Positions 1 to 11,705 of a DNA stretch of 64,000 nucleotides are shown here, in pieces. The position numbers and the translations under genes are program-made. Every line of letters begins with the position of its first letter. Position 1 is the first letter of the stretch. The notes under the pieces are model-generated. The model saw only the letters and a program-made list of their open reading frames with translations. It was not told where the DNA came from and did no database searches. The DNA lies in assembly GCA_005784505.1 (NCBI GenBank), contig VCAZ01000253.1:99501-163500 (forward strand), written 5' to 3'. Source of the DNA: Bagarius yarrelli. Taxonomy: Eukaryota; Chordata; Actinopteri; Siluriformes; Sisoridae.

Positions 1-960
1 TCTTTATTACCCCACGGGGGGAGGTGGGTTAGAGGAGCGGATCATCCCCCTCGCTCCTGCCCTACTCCTGTCTCTGTGTGCTCAGATCCTGTAATGATAC
101 ATTTCGCCTCAAGCAGAGACTCAGTAAGGGTCAGGGAGTTTGAGCGGCGTGGGAGACGCTCCCTGACCTTCATCAAAGAACCCCTCCACTTCCTGTCTGC
201 TTTTTACCGCCATATAATACCCTCCTTCATGTCTCCTGGTCCTGCTCTAATTCGGGTTATGTATTAAGCGTCAGGGCCGATCCTCCTCGTCCTGCCCCCA
301 GGTCTCAGCGGTCCGCAGAGTGATTTGAATTTAGAAAGTGACAAATTCCTCTGGACAGTCGGCAGTCGGCACTTTGTTCATGTCCGGATTCTCTGGCCTT
401 TTTCCTTGTTCCCTTCACACAAGACGACAGAGAAGGTGACTTGTTTTGTGGATGTAGAGCAAAAAATCTGGATGACCTTCACCGAAGCCTTTTTCATCTC
501 TTGAGTATGAAATGAGTCAAACTACGTTAGAGCGGCATTTCAGTGGTCTGTCTGAAGGTCCAGAAAAGCCGGTGCTGATCCGGAGCTGAGACACAGCATT
601 GCGTCTGATGCCAAACAGGAAGTGACAGGAAAATCCCTACGGGCCGGGAATGATTGTTAAAATCACGGGTCCCATATGCGGACATGTTAATGGGAAAAAA
701 CTCTGTCGAGGTGGAACTGTGACACATGATGGTGAAAAGAACCAATAGAAGCTGACAGACAGATTTTGGAACCTAAAACTAATTAAAGAATGTTTTAATT
801 AATTCACATTAATTATTAATTTAAATTATTATTATTTTTATTATTATTATTGTTGTTGTTTCTCTAAGAAAAATAGAGAAGACCAGGCTCTGTATGTATC
901 CAACATGCTTGGCTGGTACTGACCCAGTTCTAACTCTGGGTTTGGGTTCAGTCTATTTTT
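1..960. other. Unique non-coding DNA
   Basis: No gene or repeat family was recognised here. A 10-bp inverted repeat (GGTCAGGGAG at 129-138 and CTCCCTGACC at 159-168) forms a possible small stem with a 20-nt loop. The stretch from about 780 to 860 is very AT-rich, with ATT runs. Short open frames on both strands lack any recognisable domain. Confidence 0.5.
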
Positions 961-1990
961 TACTATTCACAGCACTTCACTTTTCCCACATTTTGTTATG
1001 TTACAGACAAAATGGATTAAATTTATTATTTCCTCGAAATTCTATTAAACACCACCCCATAAGGCCAATGTGAAAGTTGGTTTGAAAGCAAAGCAGTTTC
1101 TCTCATTCTTTTTTGCAGGACCTTTCGAGCTCCATCGGATTTAATAGGTAGCGTTGGGCCATAGCTGTTTGGTATCTCTCCAAAGATGTTCATGTTTGGT
1201 TTCTGGCTGGGCTACTAGAAACATTCAGTCATCCGGTTGCCACTCTCATGTTATCTCCTGTGTTATCTTACATAATACACACATTTTTATTATTCAAACC
1301 CGTTAAAGGATTGTCAGGCTGCAATAATCAGATCAACCGGAACCGGGGAACACCACCAATAACACACACTGTATTTGTATATCAAAAGTCGAATGGCATC
1401 TACACTATCATACGTCTGTTCTTTGTTATATGCTCACCGTCGCCACCATCACCTAAAGACAATAAGGCAGTTTCTCAGTGATCTCTTGTCTTCTAGACGG
1501 CCATCCGAAATCTCTGGAGCAGATTTTCATCAAGGATGTCTCTGTACATTGCTACATTCATCTTACCCCCAAGTCTAAATAGTCTCCCAGCACCTTTTAC
1601 TAAAAAAAACGGCATGATGCTGCCACCATCATGTGTCTCCATAGAGATGGTATTGGCCCGGTGCTTGGTTTGGACACTTGCCATTCAAGAAAAAGAGTTC
1701 AATCATTGTTTTATCAGACCAAAGAATTTTGTCTCTCATGGTATGAGAGTCTTTTAGCTGCCTTTTGGCAAACCCCAGGTGGGCTGTCACTGTCAGAGTG
1801 ACCATTGGGTTCTTGGTTTTCCCTGACTAAGGACCTTCTCCCTGGATGGAAGCCAGTGTTCACCTTGGGACGTTTTAATACCGCAACAATTTATCTGTAC
1901 CCTTCTTCCAGATCTGTGCCTCGATACAGTCCTGTCTCTGCGGTCTACTATTTCTTGGACACTGCTTTATATGTTCCCTTACCCATTTAT
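961..1990 (-). mobile_element. Decayed Tc1/mariner-family DNA transposon
   Basis: The sequence from 961 to about 1095 matches the familiar terminal region of fish Tc1 elements (for example CACATTTTGTTATGTTACAG at 988-1007 and ACCACCCCATAA near 1052). From about 1120 to 1260 and from about 1510 to 1970 the window reads as the complement of a Tc1 transposase gene. The two parts are colinear with a standard element in reverse orientation. About 235 bases between roughly 1275 and 1510 do not belong to the element and replace part of it. The second terminus, expected beyond 1990, is not visible. The copy is old and inactive. Confidence 0.8.
1115..1985 (-). pseudogene. Tc1-like transposase pseudogene
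   Basis: Read on the minus strand this is a broken DDE transposase, the enzyme that cuts and pastes Tc1 elements in the nucleus. A recognisable in-frame piece is ILWSDKTMIEL at about 1695-1730, around the second catalytic aspartate of the DDE triad. Pieces corresponding to the N-terminal half follow at about 1800-1960. Family members are about 340 residues long. This copy is interrupted by unrelated sequence near 1275-1510, contains frameshifts and stops, and lacks a proper start. The surrounding Tc1 terminal sequence at 961-1095 supports the call. Confidence 0.75.
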
Positions 1991-2939
1991 TCCCCCACCT
2001 CTTACACTCTACTCTTTTACCCTCTTTACCCTTTAGCTAATAATCCTTTACTTCTTTTTCCCTTTCTTTCTTCACGTTCAAGGACGTTGCGGATACCTTG
2101 TAGATACTTTGCTGATACACAACTAAGTGACTGCTTTAGTTCATTCCTTTTCTATGTATGTGTGTGGGTTTTTTTAAATAAATTAATTAATAATTTTATC
2201 CACATCTTCTGTCCAATCAGAATCCAGTGATAAAGAATCAGGACATGAGACAAAGTCGAATCCTTTAACACAAATTCCTGAATGCTGAAAACTCTCAGAC
2301 GTCTGGAGGTCAGACAGGTTTCCTGAGCTGATGAATATTTATGAGGCAGGAGGCGAGGGACGCAGTCAGATCTCCGTTAGCGAGTGTTAATCCACTGAAA
2401 GGTGAGTAGATTCCACAAAGCGCTGAAAACGCCACTCCAGTTCTCCTGTGAGGTACAGAAACCTTCTGAATAGATGAGGAATTAGCAGAAATTAAATAGC
2501 AGCTCAGCTCCGTGACACCAAAGGACCGATTTTAGGACTGTGAAGGTTGAACAAACACGAACTCTCACGGCAACCAAAGGTCTCAGAGCTCGGAAACCAT
2601 TAAAATGGGATTTTAGGGATACAGCAAGCGGATGTGTGTGTGTGTATGTGTGTGTGGAAACAGACAGGTCTATATAACAAAACCACATAAATCTGGGCCG
2701 ATGTTAGCCGCACGCTGGAGTGTGTATAAGTGTGTTAAAGGCTCTTTGTTACTCAAGGCCAAACCGAGTAGAATAGACAACAGAAAAAAAGAAGAAAGAG
2801 AGAAAAATCTGCCTTTCTATTCTTCTTTAACCTGCGCGGAATGATCGCATGTCACACATCCAAGTTTGAGCCGGAGAAAAACACAGGCAATAAAAATCTC
2901 TGGTTTCTATAAATTTTAACAGGTGCCGGAACCCAATCA
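1991..2939. other. Unique non-coding DNA with a good splice-donor match
   Basis: No gene was recognised. At 2395-2406 the sequence GAAAG followed by GTGAGTAG is a near-ideal vertebrate 5' splice site, but no open frame or other exon signal supports an exon. A pyrimidine-rich stretch lies at about 1975-2080. A short GT tract at 2633-2656 is listed separately. Confidence 0.4.
2633..2656. repeat. (GT)n microsatellite, short
   Basis: A run of TG dinucleotides with one TA interruption. It has no coding meaning. Confidence 0.9.
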
Positions 2940-3190
2940 GGTGCCCAGATCCCGGCTCTGATCCAGTCTCAAAACCTCCCTGGTTTTAAGTGGGAAATGA
3001 TGACATCACTGGGTGGAGCTTTCACCAAAGAGCACAGTTTCAAAGGTCTTAAATGGTGATGGAGTAACAACACCAGATAAAAGAAGAAGAAATAAATCTG
3101 TCGTTTATTAGTGATAGACAGAAGAGACCAACGATCTCCTCACCATCAGGACCACCAGGAAAAATACAAGTGCATATGAGAGGAAATAGT
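2940..3190 (+). repeat. Unnamed dispersed repeat family, copy 1
   Basis: This segment aligns colinearly with the reverse complement of about 21921-22160 and, over its second half, with 57228-57375. Shared landmarks in order are GATCCCG, AAAACCTC, GATGACATCA, GTAACAACACCA, AAATCTGTCG and CTCCTCACCA. Spacing between landmarks is the same in copies 1 and 2. I do not recognise a published family. There is no open frame of note, so it is most likely a non-autonomous element or retroposon fragment. Confidence 0.65.
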
Positions 3191-3749
3191 TGGGAAATGG
3201 CAACCGCCGAGATTCACCAGATTGGGCGGACAACAGATTGAAAAATGAACAGATTTTATACGATGATTCATTCCTTTTTTTAATAATACAGGGGTTTATT
3301 TCCACCCCGTCTTAAATTCTTAATCCTGATTGGTCAAGAGTTGTCAAGATTTTTATAAAACAGCAGCTTTAATTATCAGGATCATTTGTGGTATAAATAT
3401 TTGTCATTATAATTTACTGTTAATAAATCTGCACTAATAGTATACATTATGATGTATTTTAATCATTTATATTTATTTATTATCTTATATAATTATTTTA
3501 GTACTCGAGAAACTTTATATTTTTTCCATAACACGTTTAAGTAAAATTGCGTCATCAGTCCTGAGATTTTGTGTCGTGTCCTAAAAAAGCAGAAAAAAAA
3601 TCACAGCGAGAACCGAATCACAGTCCGACTCACACTAATGGAGGTTTTTCTTCTCCTTCACCTTTCACACATCATCAATTTTTCTTCCTGAGCTGAAGGT
3701 CTGGACACGTCTGCAGTATGTTTCCAGACATGTACACCCCTGACAGCTG
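3191..3749. other. AT-rich unique DNA
   Basis: No gene or known repeat was seen. From 3360 to 3520 the sequence is strongly AT-rich, with ATTTATTT runs. Confidence 0.45.
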
Positions 3750-4055
3750 TCTCTCTCTCTCACTCTCTCTCTCTGTCTCACTCCTCACGCCTGTCGGGGG
3801 GATTGGGTTCCTCTGTCACCGTGTTTATTGCTTGTGTATAAACTTGTGTAGATTGATAGATTTGATGATGTCATAAACTTTACCCTCGACACCAATTTTA
3901 AAACTTGATAAAATAATCCTGTGTGTCAAACCGAGTCAAATGCTAATCGCGCTAAAGATAAAGCTCTGTCTCTCTCTGTCTCTCTCTCTCTGTCTCTCTC
4001 TCTCTCTGTCTCACTCTCTCTGTCTCTCTCTCTCTCTCTGTCTCTCTCTTTCTCT
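3750..4055. repeat. Two (CT)n/(GTCT)n microsatellite tracts
   Basis: CT-rich runs occupy 3750-3780 and 3964-4055, the second with regular GTCT interruptions. Unique sequence separates them. Confidence 0.9.
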
Positions 4056-4110
4056 GAGGTGTTTTTTAGTGCAGTAATAATACATTACTAATGCGTTGCT
4101 GATATGTTAC

Positions 4111-4158
4111 GGATGCGTTGCTGATACGTTGCTGAAACGTTGCTGCTACATTGCTGAT
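4111..4158. repeat. Short 11-bp tandem repeat
   Basis: About four copies of ACGTTGCTGAT or close variants follow each other. A looser copy of the motif extends back to about 4085. Confidence 0.7.
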
Positions 4159-4159
4159 A

Positions 4160-5184
4160 GGCTATAAATGCTTTGCTTCATCTGTCTGTAGCACACAGGA
4201 TGTTCACACAGACAGATTTATTTAGAATATTTCACTTTCTTGTCTTATAGCTGTTCAAAAACTTTAAGAAAGAATGTAAGATATAACACAGAAAATCAGA
4301 AAAAATGGTTCAATATATAATTAATTAATTAATAAATAACAGCGTTCTTATTATGATTATTATTAAAGCAATAGGTTAAGAAGATGAAGAAATAAATCTG
4401 TGAATCGGTTTAGTTTAAAGACTTCTTCATGATTAAGAATAAATCATTCTCTTTGGTTGTATTATTTACCCAGAATGCAGCTGTGGTAAATGCGATGTTC
4501 CCCTGTGAATTCTGCAGTAGCGTGAATATTCATCACATCCATTTCAACCCAAAACTATAATGAGCTCCCGTCTCTCAGGAACAGACTCGCCTTCCTGCAC
4601 CGCTCAACAGATGGCATTCCAGCAGCTGCACTAGTCTTGACTGAGATCCCGGACATTCGGGTGCCAAGGTGCGTCGATGTGCCGCTGGATTTCACAGTCC
4701 AGGAACCCGACGCTGGAGAGGAGACGCCTCGCCTCCTGCCGTGCCAGGACCTTTCAGTGGTAGTTAATTAATTGTAACAAGTCTGGTGCCACTGCCGCAT
4801 GAGGACGTCTCTACACTCGTCTCCGGAGACGCTGACGCTCACGTTCACCCACATCTGCTCTCATTAATAAACCCACATTTAATTAATGCACGAAATGGAC
4901 ACCAATGAGACAAAGGACAAAACATTTCAATTATTTCAATAACATTGATTATGTAACATTAAGATAAACGACTTAGCGTGTTTATTATTATTGATATACA
5001 ATCAGCTGATTTATGGGTTTTAATTGTGCAATAAAAGTTTCTTGTTTTTTTTATTTTTAGAAAGTAATTTTTCTTAAAAATACATAGTTTTAATTAATTA
5101 ACTAATAACTAAATGCACGCAGGAGCCTCCTGTCAATATTTTTTTAGACTCAACTCCAGTGCTGCTTTACTCCGCCACCAGAAC

Positions 5185-5186
<2 letters not shown>
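4160..5186. other. Unique DNA with a CpG-containing island and exon candidate
   Basis: Most of the stretch is AT-rich and featureless. Between about 4560 and 4860 the composition changes to complex, CpG-containing sequence. A plus-strand frame is open from 4526 to a TAA at 4769-4771 (81 codons, no usable ATG). Inside it, AG at 4577-4578 after a pyrimidine tract and GTGCGT at 4669-4674 would frame a 90-nt internal exon. I recognise no protein family in the translation, so this is a hypothesis only. Confidence 0.3.

Positions 5187-5218
<32 letters not shown>
5187..5218. repeat. (GT)n microsatellite
   Basis: About 15 perfect GT units. On the minus strand it gives the meaningless Thr-His run seen in open frames here. 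Confidence 0.95.
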
Positions 5219-5220
<2 letters not shown>

Positions 5221-5287
5221 GAGACCAAATATGATGGAATCTTCTAAGCACAAACACAAAAATTGTGTTTTTTTTGAAAGATATAAA

Positions 5288-5860
5288 ACATGGAGAAGAT
5301 GGAGATGGTAAAGATGGAGACCATGGTGGCCATGAAGATGGAGATGGTGGTAAAGATAAACTTGTGGTGGATGTGAAGATTGAGATGGTGGTAAAGCTGG
5401 AGACTGTGGTGGATGTAAAAATTGTGAAGATGGAGATGGTGCGAAAGATGGAGACCATCGTGGATGTGAAGATGGAGATTGTGGTGGACGTGGAGAAAGT
5501 GAAGATGGAGACTGTGGTAAATGTGAAGAGACAGTGTTAAAGGTCACAAAGCAGACGAAAGTGATAAGGGTGCTGTAAATAGAATGGATGAAGAAGATGC
5601 TGTAGGTGGGAAGTGGAGGTGAAAATGGTAGCGAACTTGAAGAAGAGAGGAAGGTGATGGCAAAGGTGGAGGTGATAAAATTGAAGGTGAAAAGAATAGA
5701 GAAGAAAATGAAGGTGAAAAAAGTGGATATTGTGGCGGAAGTAATGAGATTAAAGAATGTGGAAATGTGAAGGAAACATTGATAGTTGGCAAAGTTGAAA
5801 AAGATGGTGAAGGTGGAGAAGATGTTGATGGAGGAGAAGATGGTGAAAGAGGATGAAGGT
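5288..5860. repeat. Degenerate GATGGA-type purine-rich tandem array
   Basis: Imperfect repeats of GATGGAGATGGT and GTGAAGATGGAGA fill nearly 600 bases. The trinucleotide-like period keeps frames open on both strands (91 residues on plus, about 100-126 on minus), with Asp/Gly/Lys-rich or Ser/Pro/Phe-rich translations. There is no start context, conserved domain or splice structure to suggest a protein. Confidence 0.8.
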
Positions 5861-6450
5861 GGAGAAGTGGGATGTTCCTTCTAGACTTTTCTGGAAAACT
5901 CTAAGTAACTGAACTGTTTAAATGTTTGAATAAGGAATTAATTTTAAAATCAGAAGCATTAAAAATAGTTTTAATTGCAGACGTTTTAATGCACTTCACC
6001 TCCCACTTCTCTTCAACTGGCCGTCTTTACTCTCAGTGTTGGAGAATATCTTTCTTCTCAGGGGATTTTCTGTGGAACATGTGGTGAAAGTGGGTCAGTG
6101 GTCCGGTGTGTGATGTAAAGAAGGAACTTTGTTTACCGCCGGCGTCCCAGCACAGACCTGCCAGACTTTAGAAGTAGGACAGAAAAAAATATATTTATAT
6201 ATTAAAATAAAAATCAGAGTCAAAGACGAAAAGTAGAAGAAACAATTCCAGGTTTCAGAAATTCGGCCAAGTTTACATTAATCACTCACTGATTTACGCA
6301 TACATTTCAATTATGTTGCATAAATGTTTTTTTACAACAATAAAACTTTACTATAGCAATGATTTCTAACCCGTCCATGTGTTTCGCAATACGTATCTGT
6401 ATCGTTTGTTAATAAATGATCTGTTACTATAGCAACACAGAATCAATAAG
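5861..6450. other. AT-rich unique DNA
   Basis: No gene or known repeat was recognised. AT-rich runs occur at 6190-6215. Confidence 0.45.
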
Positions 6451-6620
6451 TCAGTGGTAAAGGTGTTGGACTGCTAATTAGAACATTATTGGTTCGATTC
6501 CCAGCACCGACAAGCTGCCACTGCTGAGCCCTTTAGTAAGGCCCACAAACGTCAACTGCTCATATGGAAAAAAGATATAAATGTAAGTCACGCTGGGTGA
6601 AGAGGTTGGACAAATGCTAA
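6451..6620 (+). mobile_element. tRNA-derived SINE relic
   Basis: The body starts GTGGTAAAGGTGTTGGACTG. A perfect RNA polymerase III B box, GGTTCGATTCC, lies at 6491-6501, and the family core GCCACTGCTGAGCCC follows. The tail TAAATGTAAGTCACGCTGG is a mutated form of the shared fish SINE tail. It is not a functional tRNA gene because no cloverleaf continues past the B box. Confidence 0.75.
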
Positions 6621-8259
6621 AAATTTCAATTTAATGGTACTGGGTGTAATAAAGCAGTTATAAGCATGTAATACATAGTTTATTATTGAACTTTTAAAGA
6701 TTAAACTATAAACCTTAAAGATTAAATAAATAACTGTATTATAGTTTCAGTACGATACAATACAATACTACTACTGCTGCTAATAACAATAATTATAATA
6801 ATAATAATAATAATAATGTTTAAAGGAAGAAACAGGGTTTAAACATGTCATTAATTACTCAGTCATTTATTTATGACATTAATTATTAGTAAACACATTA
6901 AGTTATAAATGAATTATTACTGAGTAATAAACATCAAGTTTAGTTTTAAAGTAAGAATAAAAAAGTGATATAAAGACCAATGCCTAAAAAAACTTTAATA
7001 CTTTAGTCTAAAAAGACTAAATGTGATTTTTTTTTGATTAATAGATGTAAAACTCGGAGAAAACAGAAAGATAAACCGAATTTTAAAGTAAAGAAAGAAG
7101 ATAGTGAATAGCAACATCATGAGGTTCCCCGCGGTTCTGTAAAGCACAAACTGATACAGATTTAAAATCTTTTGAAAATCCAAAACGCTGCAGGTTTTTG
7201 TCTGTCGTCTCGTCCCTGCGACACGTCTCTCATTCTGCACCGAAATCAAACATGCAGCGTTCATTGTTTCAGGATTTCATTTCCTGTAGGGATTTTTGTC
7301 CATCAAGCCTCTGTCACCTGGCTGTCAACTCCGCCCGTCTCACAGCCTCCACCTACACGACTTATCACGTCTCCTGATGCCCAAATCCCAAAGAACACAT
7401 TTTTTTCGACTCCACAGAAATGAACGTAAGACAAAAAAGTGCAATAAATGTCACATTCCCCAGAGATCGGCGAACACACACTCATTTAGTCAGCAATCAA
7501 GAGGCTTCAGTGGAGGAACGCTTTCCTCCTCTTTCAGCTTTAAACAATGATATGAAATCCGCCTTAGGCTTTTCTGCTCCCCATCTCATTCTGCGCTCAT
7601 GAAATTAGGTGGAGTTATTGAACAGTGTGTTGTTGCTGTTCTCCATCTGTGTTTAAAGAGACGTTACATTAAAAACAATCCGTTCAGTTTTTGAGGTTTT
7701 TATTAATGTTTATTAAAACGCATCAACACTGCCATCTGCAGGTGGTGAGAGTTCATCACAGGGCAAAGGGACGAGTGCTCTTCAGAAAACCATGGAGCTC
7801 GAGCAGCTCTTCTTCTGCCCACAGAGGGCACAACCCAATTTCTGTTGGTTCTGATATTCCAGGACACACACCTTTCACTCTGCTGTAGTTTTGCTGTCTT
7901 ATTGTTCATAATTTTACTCGAAAGAATTTATTTCCATGTTAAAGCAAAAATTATGTCCTATTTATAATCACAGGCTGCTGTTCTACTGTTGGGGTTTAAT
8001 AAAAACACACACAAAATATAAAAAAAATCACTTCCTGTTCGGTATCAGCTAAAAAATAAGCATTATTATAAAAATGGTGATCTTATTTATACAGCCGAGC
8101 AGAACAGCAAGAACTGAAGCTTATTAAGGTGGCATGAGCAAAATTACTGCTACAGATTGTTTTATTTTGCTGCTCTGACGTAAAACCAGTTTTCCGGTGT
8201 GCGTCTGTTTTTGTGTGTTTTGACTGTTGTACAGTTTGACATCATGACGATCTATCAGT
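6621..8259. other. Unique DNA, AT-rich, no gene found
   Basis: An AAT trinucleotide tract lies at 6781-6817. The stretch 7150-7620 is less AT-rich and gives several overlapping short open frames in different phases, none with a recognisable domain or splice signals. I see no transposon relic here. Confidence 0.4.
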
Positions 8260-8720
8260 GTAAATAGTTTGGCTCCAACTTACCTAACTAGTCTTCCAAC
8301 ATGCTACATTCCATCACGCTCCTTAAGATCTCAATCCTCCAACCTTCTGGTAGTCCCCAGAACAGCAAAACCCTGCGATGATCCTGAGACACCAGTGACC
8401 AGGTTCCTGCCCCTTTCCTCGAGGATGGGCTGGGACTCGCTCTGCTCCACTGACCCGAGGCTACAGTTTACATTACATTCGATTATTACAATATGCTGTA
8501 TTTAACAATAACATGCGGTGTCCCCCAGATGAGGACGGGTTCCCTATTGAGTCGGGTTCCTCTTAAGGCTTCTCCCTACTTCATCTCAGGGAGTTTTTCC
8601 TGCCACAGTTGCCACCAGCTTCTTCATTAGGGACAAACTTACACTTTTCACTGTTACTGCAGTCTGTGTAAAGCTGCTTTTAGACACGGTCCAGTGTTAA
8701 AAGCACAAAACTATAAAACT
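8260..8720 (+). mobile_element. 3' end of a decayed non-LTR retroposon
   Basis: The part from about 8505 to 8710 (for example CCCCCAGATGAGGACGGGTT and CTCAGGGAGTTTTTCCTGCC, then CTGTGTAAAGCTGCTTTTAG) matches a retroposon tail common in otophysan fish genomes. I know the sequence type but cannot name the family with certainty. The part from 8265 to 8470 looks like the degraded end of its open frame. No intact protein remains. Confidence 0.6.
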
Positions 8721-9986
8721 GAAATTGAGGTTAGAGGATCTGTTGCTATGGTAATAATAACACTGGAGAATAAGTGCAGTAAGTCAGTGCTGACCAGTCA
8801 GAATGCAGCATTAACATTTATGGTAAACTTATTAACCAGTTTTCGATCAGCTACGGCAGCTCATAACCGACTGATAATTCATCAGGTTTCAGGAGAAAGG
8901 TTTATAATTAAACATGCACGTAGCAATTAATTTGCGCGGCCCCTGCGTGCAGAACAAGGCCCCTGCGGCGGCTCGTAAATCACACCCCATCCCAGCGCTC
9001 CGGTTTTTTACCGTCCTTGTTTTAAAAAGCGCTGAATGTTTTAGACGAGTTTGTCGAAACCTTTGTAAATGTCAGCAAGGCCATTAGCCGCTGTTTGTTT
9101 TCTGAATCTCGCCGCCGTATTAGCATTTGATAAAATGGGCGTGAGATTTGATTAAGCGGCGCTTTAATGGGAAGTGTCATGGCGTAATGTATTATCACAC
9201 GCAGAGCCGCCGCGCTCATCCGTACGCGCTCGTTTATTTCACTTTTTAATGAAGCGGATGAGGTGTGTGTGACGCCTCATAATTGGGAAGTGTCCAAAGA
9301 GACGCATTGACATGCACGTTGCGGAATTACTGAAAAGCTGCGTATTGGACACATAACTACGTAAGGGCTTTATAACACATTCATAAAACTTTACTTGAAA
9401 CTGGCGATGTTTTAGGTGAGCTCATCTTTACAGGAAAAGATACAAGTCACATGACCTTCATCTGTACAGTTTATTAACCTGTCTTAAACACTACTTTTGC
9501 ACTCCAATGTCAGCTGGAATAGCGAGTATCTAATAAACTGATGTGTGTTTGACAATGTGTGTTAATAATCTTTAATAAAGTTAGTCTGATTTATGTGCAG
9601 AAACGTCTGCATAAGGCTTACGTAGCATTATAAACACTGGCTCGTTTTTAACACTATGAGTACTAATAGTAAAGTCGGGTTATAAGCAGTTAGTACATGT
9701 TATTTGCAGCAGCAAATCGAGGCTAGAATAAGGTTATAAATCACTATGTAGGGTTATAAAGCCTCATAAACACCAGGCTTGGTAAAAGTGAATACAAAGT
9801 TTATAAATTAAGTCAGATTTAGAGTCTGTTTATGAAGATGGGTATAAATTAAGGTCACATTAAATAAAGTTGTTGATTATAAGATAATTATAACAGTTTA
9901 TTACACTCTAATGCAGTCTGTGTGTCACGTCAGGGATTTTATCATGTATCGTGTCAGACATTGTAAATTTTGCTCTGTGGCCAACG
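8721..9986. other. Unique DNA with a CpG-containing island
   Basis: No gene was recognised. From about 8930 to 9330 the sequence is non-repetitive and relatively rich in CpG. It contains homeodomain-like TTTAATGG and TTTAATGA motifs and is a candidate conserved non-coding element. From 9400 to 9900 the DNA is AT-rich, with repeated words such as GGTTATAA and TTTATAA. Confidence 0.35.
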
Positions 9987-10116
9987 ACAGAGAGAGAGAG
10001 AGAGAAAGAGAGAGAAAAAGAGAGAGAGACAGGCAGAAAAAGAGAGAAAAAAGGGGAGAAAAAGAGAAAAGAAGGGGGAAATAAAAAGGGAGGAGCGAGA
10101 AAAGAGAGAAAAGGGG

Positions 10117-10166
<50 letters not shown>

Positions 10167-10187
10167 CAGAAAAAGAGACAGGCAGAA

Positions 10188-10269
<82 letters not shown>
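9987..10269. repeat. (GA)n-rich purine tract
   Basis: Nearly 280 bases are pure or nearly pure purine on the plus strand, with AGACAGGCAG and AAAAAGAG interruptions. The tract is open in all frames and creates spurious Arg/Glu and Ser/Leu proteins on the two strands. Confidence 0.95.
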
Positions 10270-10271
<2 letters not shown>

Positions 10272-10442
10272 CAGGAATTAGGATAGACTCTGTAACAGAA
10301 CTCCGGTGTGATCAGACAGTGAGATGAAATTGGTAATTTTGCAGCGGGCGCTTTCTCCAAATCAACAGAAGACAAATGATCACTGCTGAAAATGGCATCT
10401 GAGTCTGGCACTGTTTAAAGAACCCACTTCTCTATAAACTAT

Positions 10443-10446
<4 letters not shown>

Positions 10447-10499
<53 letters not shown>
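10447..10499. repeat. (GA)n microsatellite
   Basis: About 26 perfect GA units. Confidence 0.97.
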
Positions 10500-10500
<1 letters not shown>

Positions 10501-10935
10501 CATTACACCACTCATACGATACCCAAAGTTTTCTTTGAGTTTAGACTTTTAACGTTGTTAGGAATGGGAACGGAACCCGGTGCTGGAGTGGATTCAGAGT
10601 TTAGAGCGGATCAGAGAAATCAGCACTGACAGCAGAACTGAAGCCAAAATATTGATTTCAACTCTTATCTCATCCACCAGACTGTCATTAATTATTTTTA
10701 TTAAATAATCAGTGTTATATAGACATAAAACTTCATAACTGTTTATTACTGTTTTATTACTGTCGGTTCGCAGCGAATAAAACACAGTGACTCAGTGAAA
10801 TAAACATTAACCCTTCAGAGGGACTTCATAAGCTTATCATTCCACAGTGACATTAATGGGACTGAAGGTTATGACATCATTGTTATGGCTTCACTGTTGC
10901 TATAGTAACATATAGTAAGATTCACCTCCAAACTT
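10500..10935. other. AT-rich unique DNA
   Basis: No gene or recognisable repeat was seen. Confidence 0.45.
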
Positions 10936-11135
10936 GAGGCCACTAACCAATGACTAACCAACAAATACAACAAATAACCAAAACATAACCAAAACGACTA
11001 ACTAACCAAACAAATAAACCAACAAATAACCAACAACCAACGACTAACCAACAAATAACCAACAACCAACGACTAACCAACAAATAACTAACGACTAACC
11101 AACAAATAACCAAAAAATAACTAACCTATAACTAA
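10936..11135. repeat. Degenerate CAACGACTAACC minisatellite
   Basis: Units built from CGACTAACCAACAAATAACC repeat with spacings of 29 and 22 bases (for example starts at 11041, 11070 and 11092). The array decays into simple AACCAA words at both ends. Confidence 0.75.
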
Positions 11136-11266
11136 CCTACTAGTTTAAGTTCAAAAGATTTTTCACTTGTGTCACTTTTAACAGCGGCAAACGACCGCAC
11201 AGGAAAATAATAAACACTCACCGATCAAGAGTAACACAGAAATACAGTTTATTATCCAGGAAAGGG

Positions 11267-11268
<2 letters not shown>

Positions 11269-11324
<56 letters not shown>
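11269..11324. repeat. (GT)n microsatellite
   Basis: About 27 perfect GT units on the plus strand. Confidence 0.97.
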
Positions 11325-11327
<3 letters not shown>

Positions 11328-11412
11328 GTCTTCGTCTCCCATCTCATTTTCAGCTCAGTGTTTCTGTCTCAAACAGCAGTGTTTGTTCGTGAAAAATGCA
11401 TGGACCTTAAGG

Positions 11413-11415
<3 letters not shown>

Positions 11416-11443
<28 letters not shown>
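11416..11443. repeat. (CA)n microsatellite
   Basis: About 14 CA units, complementary in orientation to the GT tracts on either side. Confidence 0.97.
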
Positions 11444-11444
<1 letters not shown>

Positions 11445-11512
11445 TGTTATCTGTCTGTATTTATAAAGTAAAGCAAAGAAAGAGTCCTTCAAAGGCAGTT
11501 CTCACAGGTCTG

Positions 11513-11515
<3 letters not shown>

Positions 11516-11581
<66 letters not shown>
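11516..11581. repeat. (GT)n microsatellite
   Basis: About 33 GT units without interruption. Confidence 0.97.
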
Positions 11582-11583
<2 letters not shown>

Positions 11584-11692
11584 TGTCGGTAGTGATAGAA
11601 AACACTTCAGAAGATCCCAATGCCGAGTGCGAGTGATGCATTTGGTTTAGACATGACAGCATCTTCAAATATCCTTAACCGTAAAGCTCAAA

Positions 11693-11705
11693 CACACACA
11701 CACAC

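Noticed and set aside
2395..2406. A splice donor of a 5' non-coding exon
   Set aside because: The GTGAGT match is good, but single donor-like sites are frequent by chance and nothing upstream supports a promoter or exon.
9908..10411. Minus- and plus-strand open frames of 103-167 codons
   Set aside because: They are Ser/Leu or Arg/Glu translations of a (GA)n tract.
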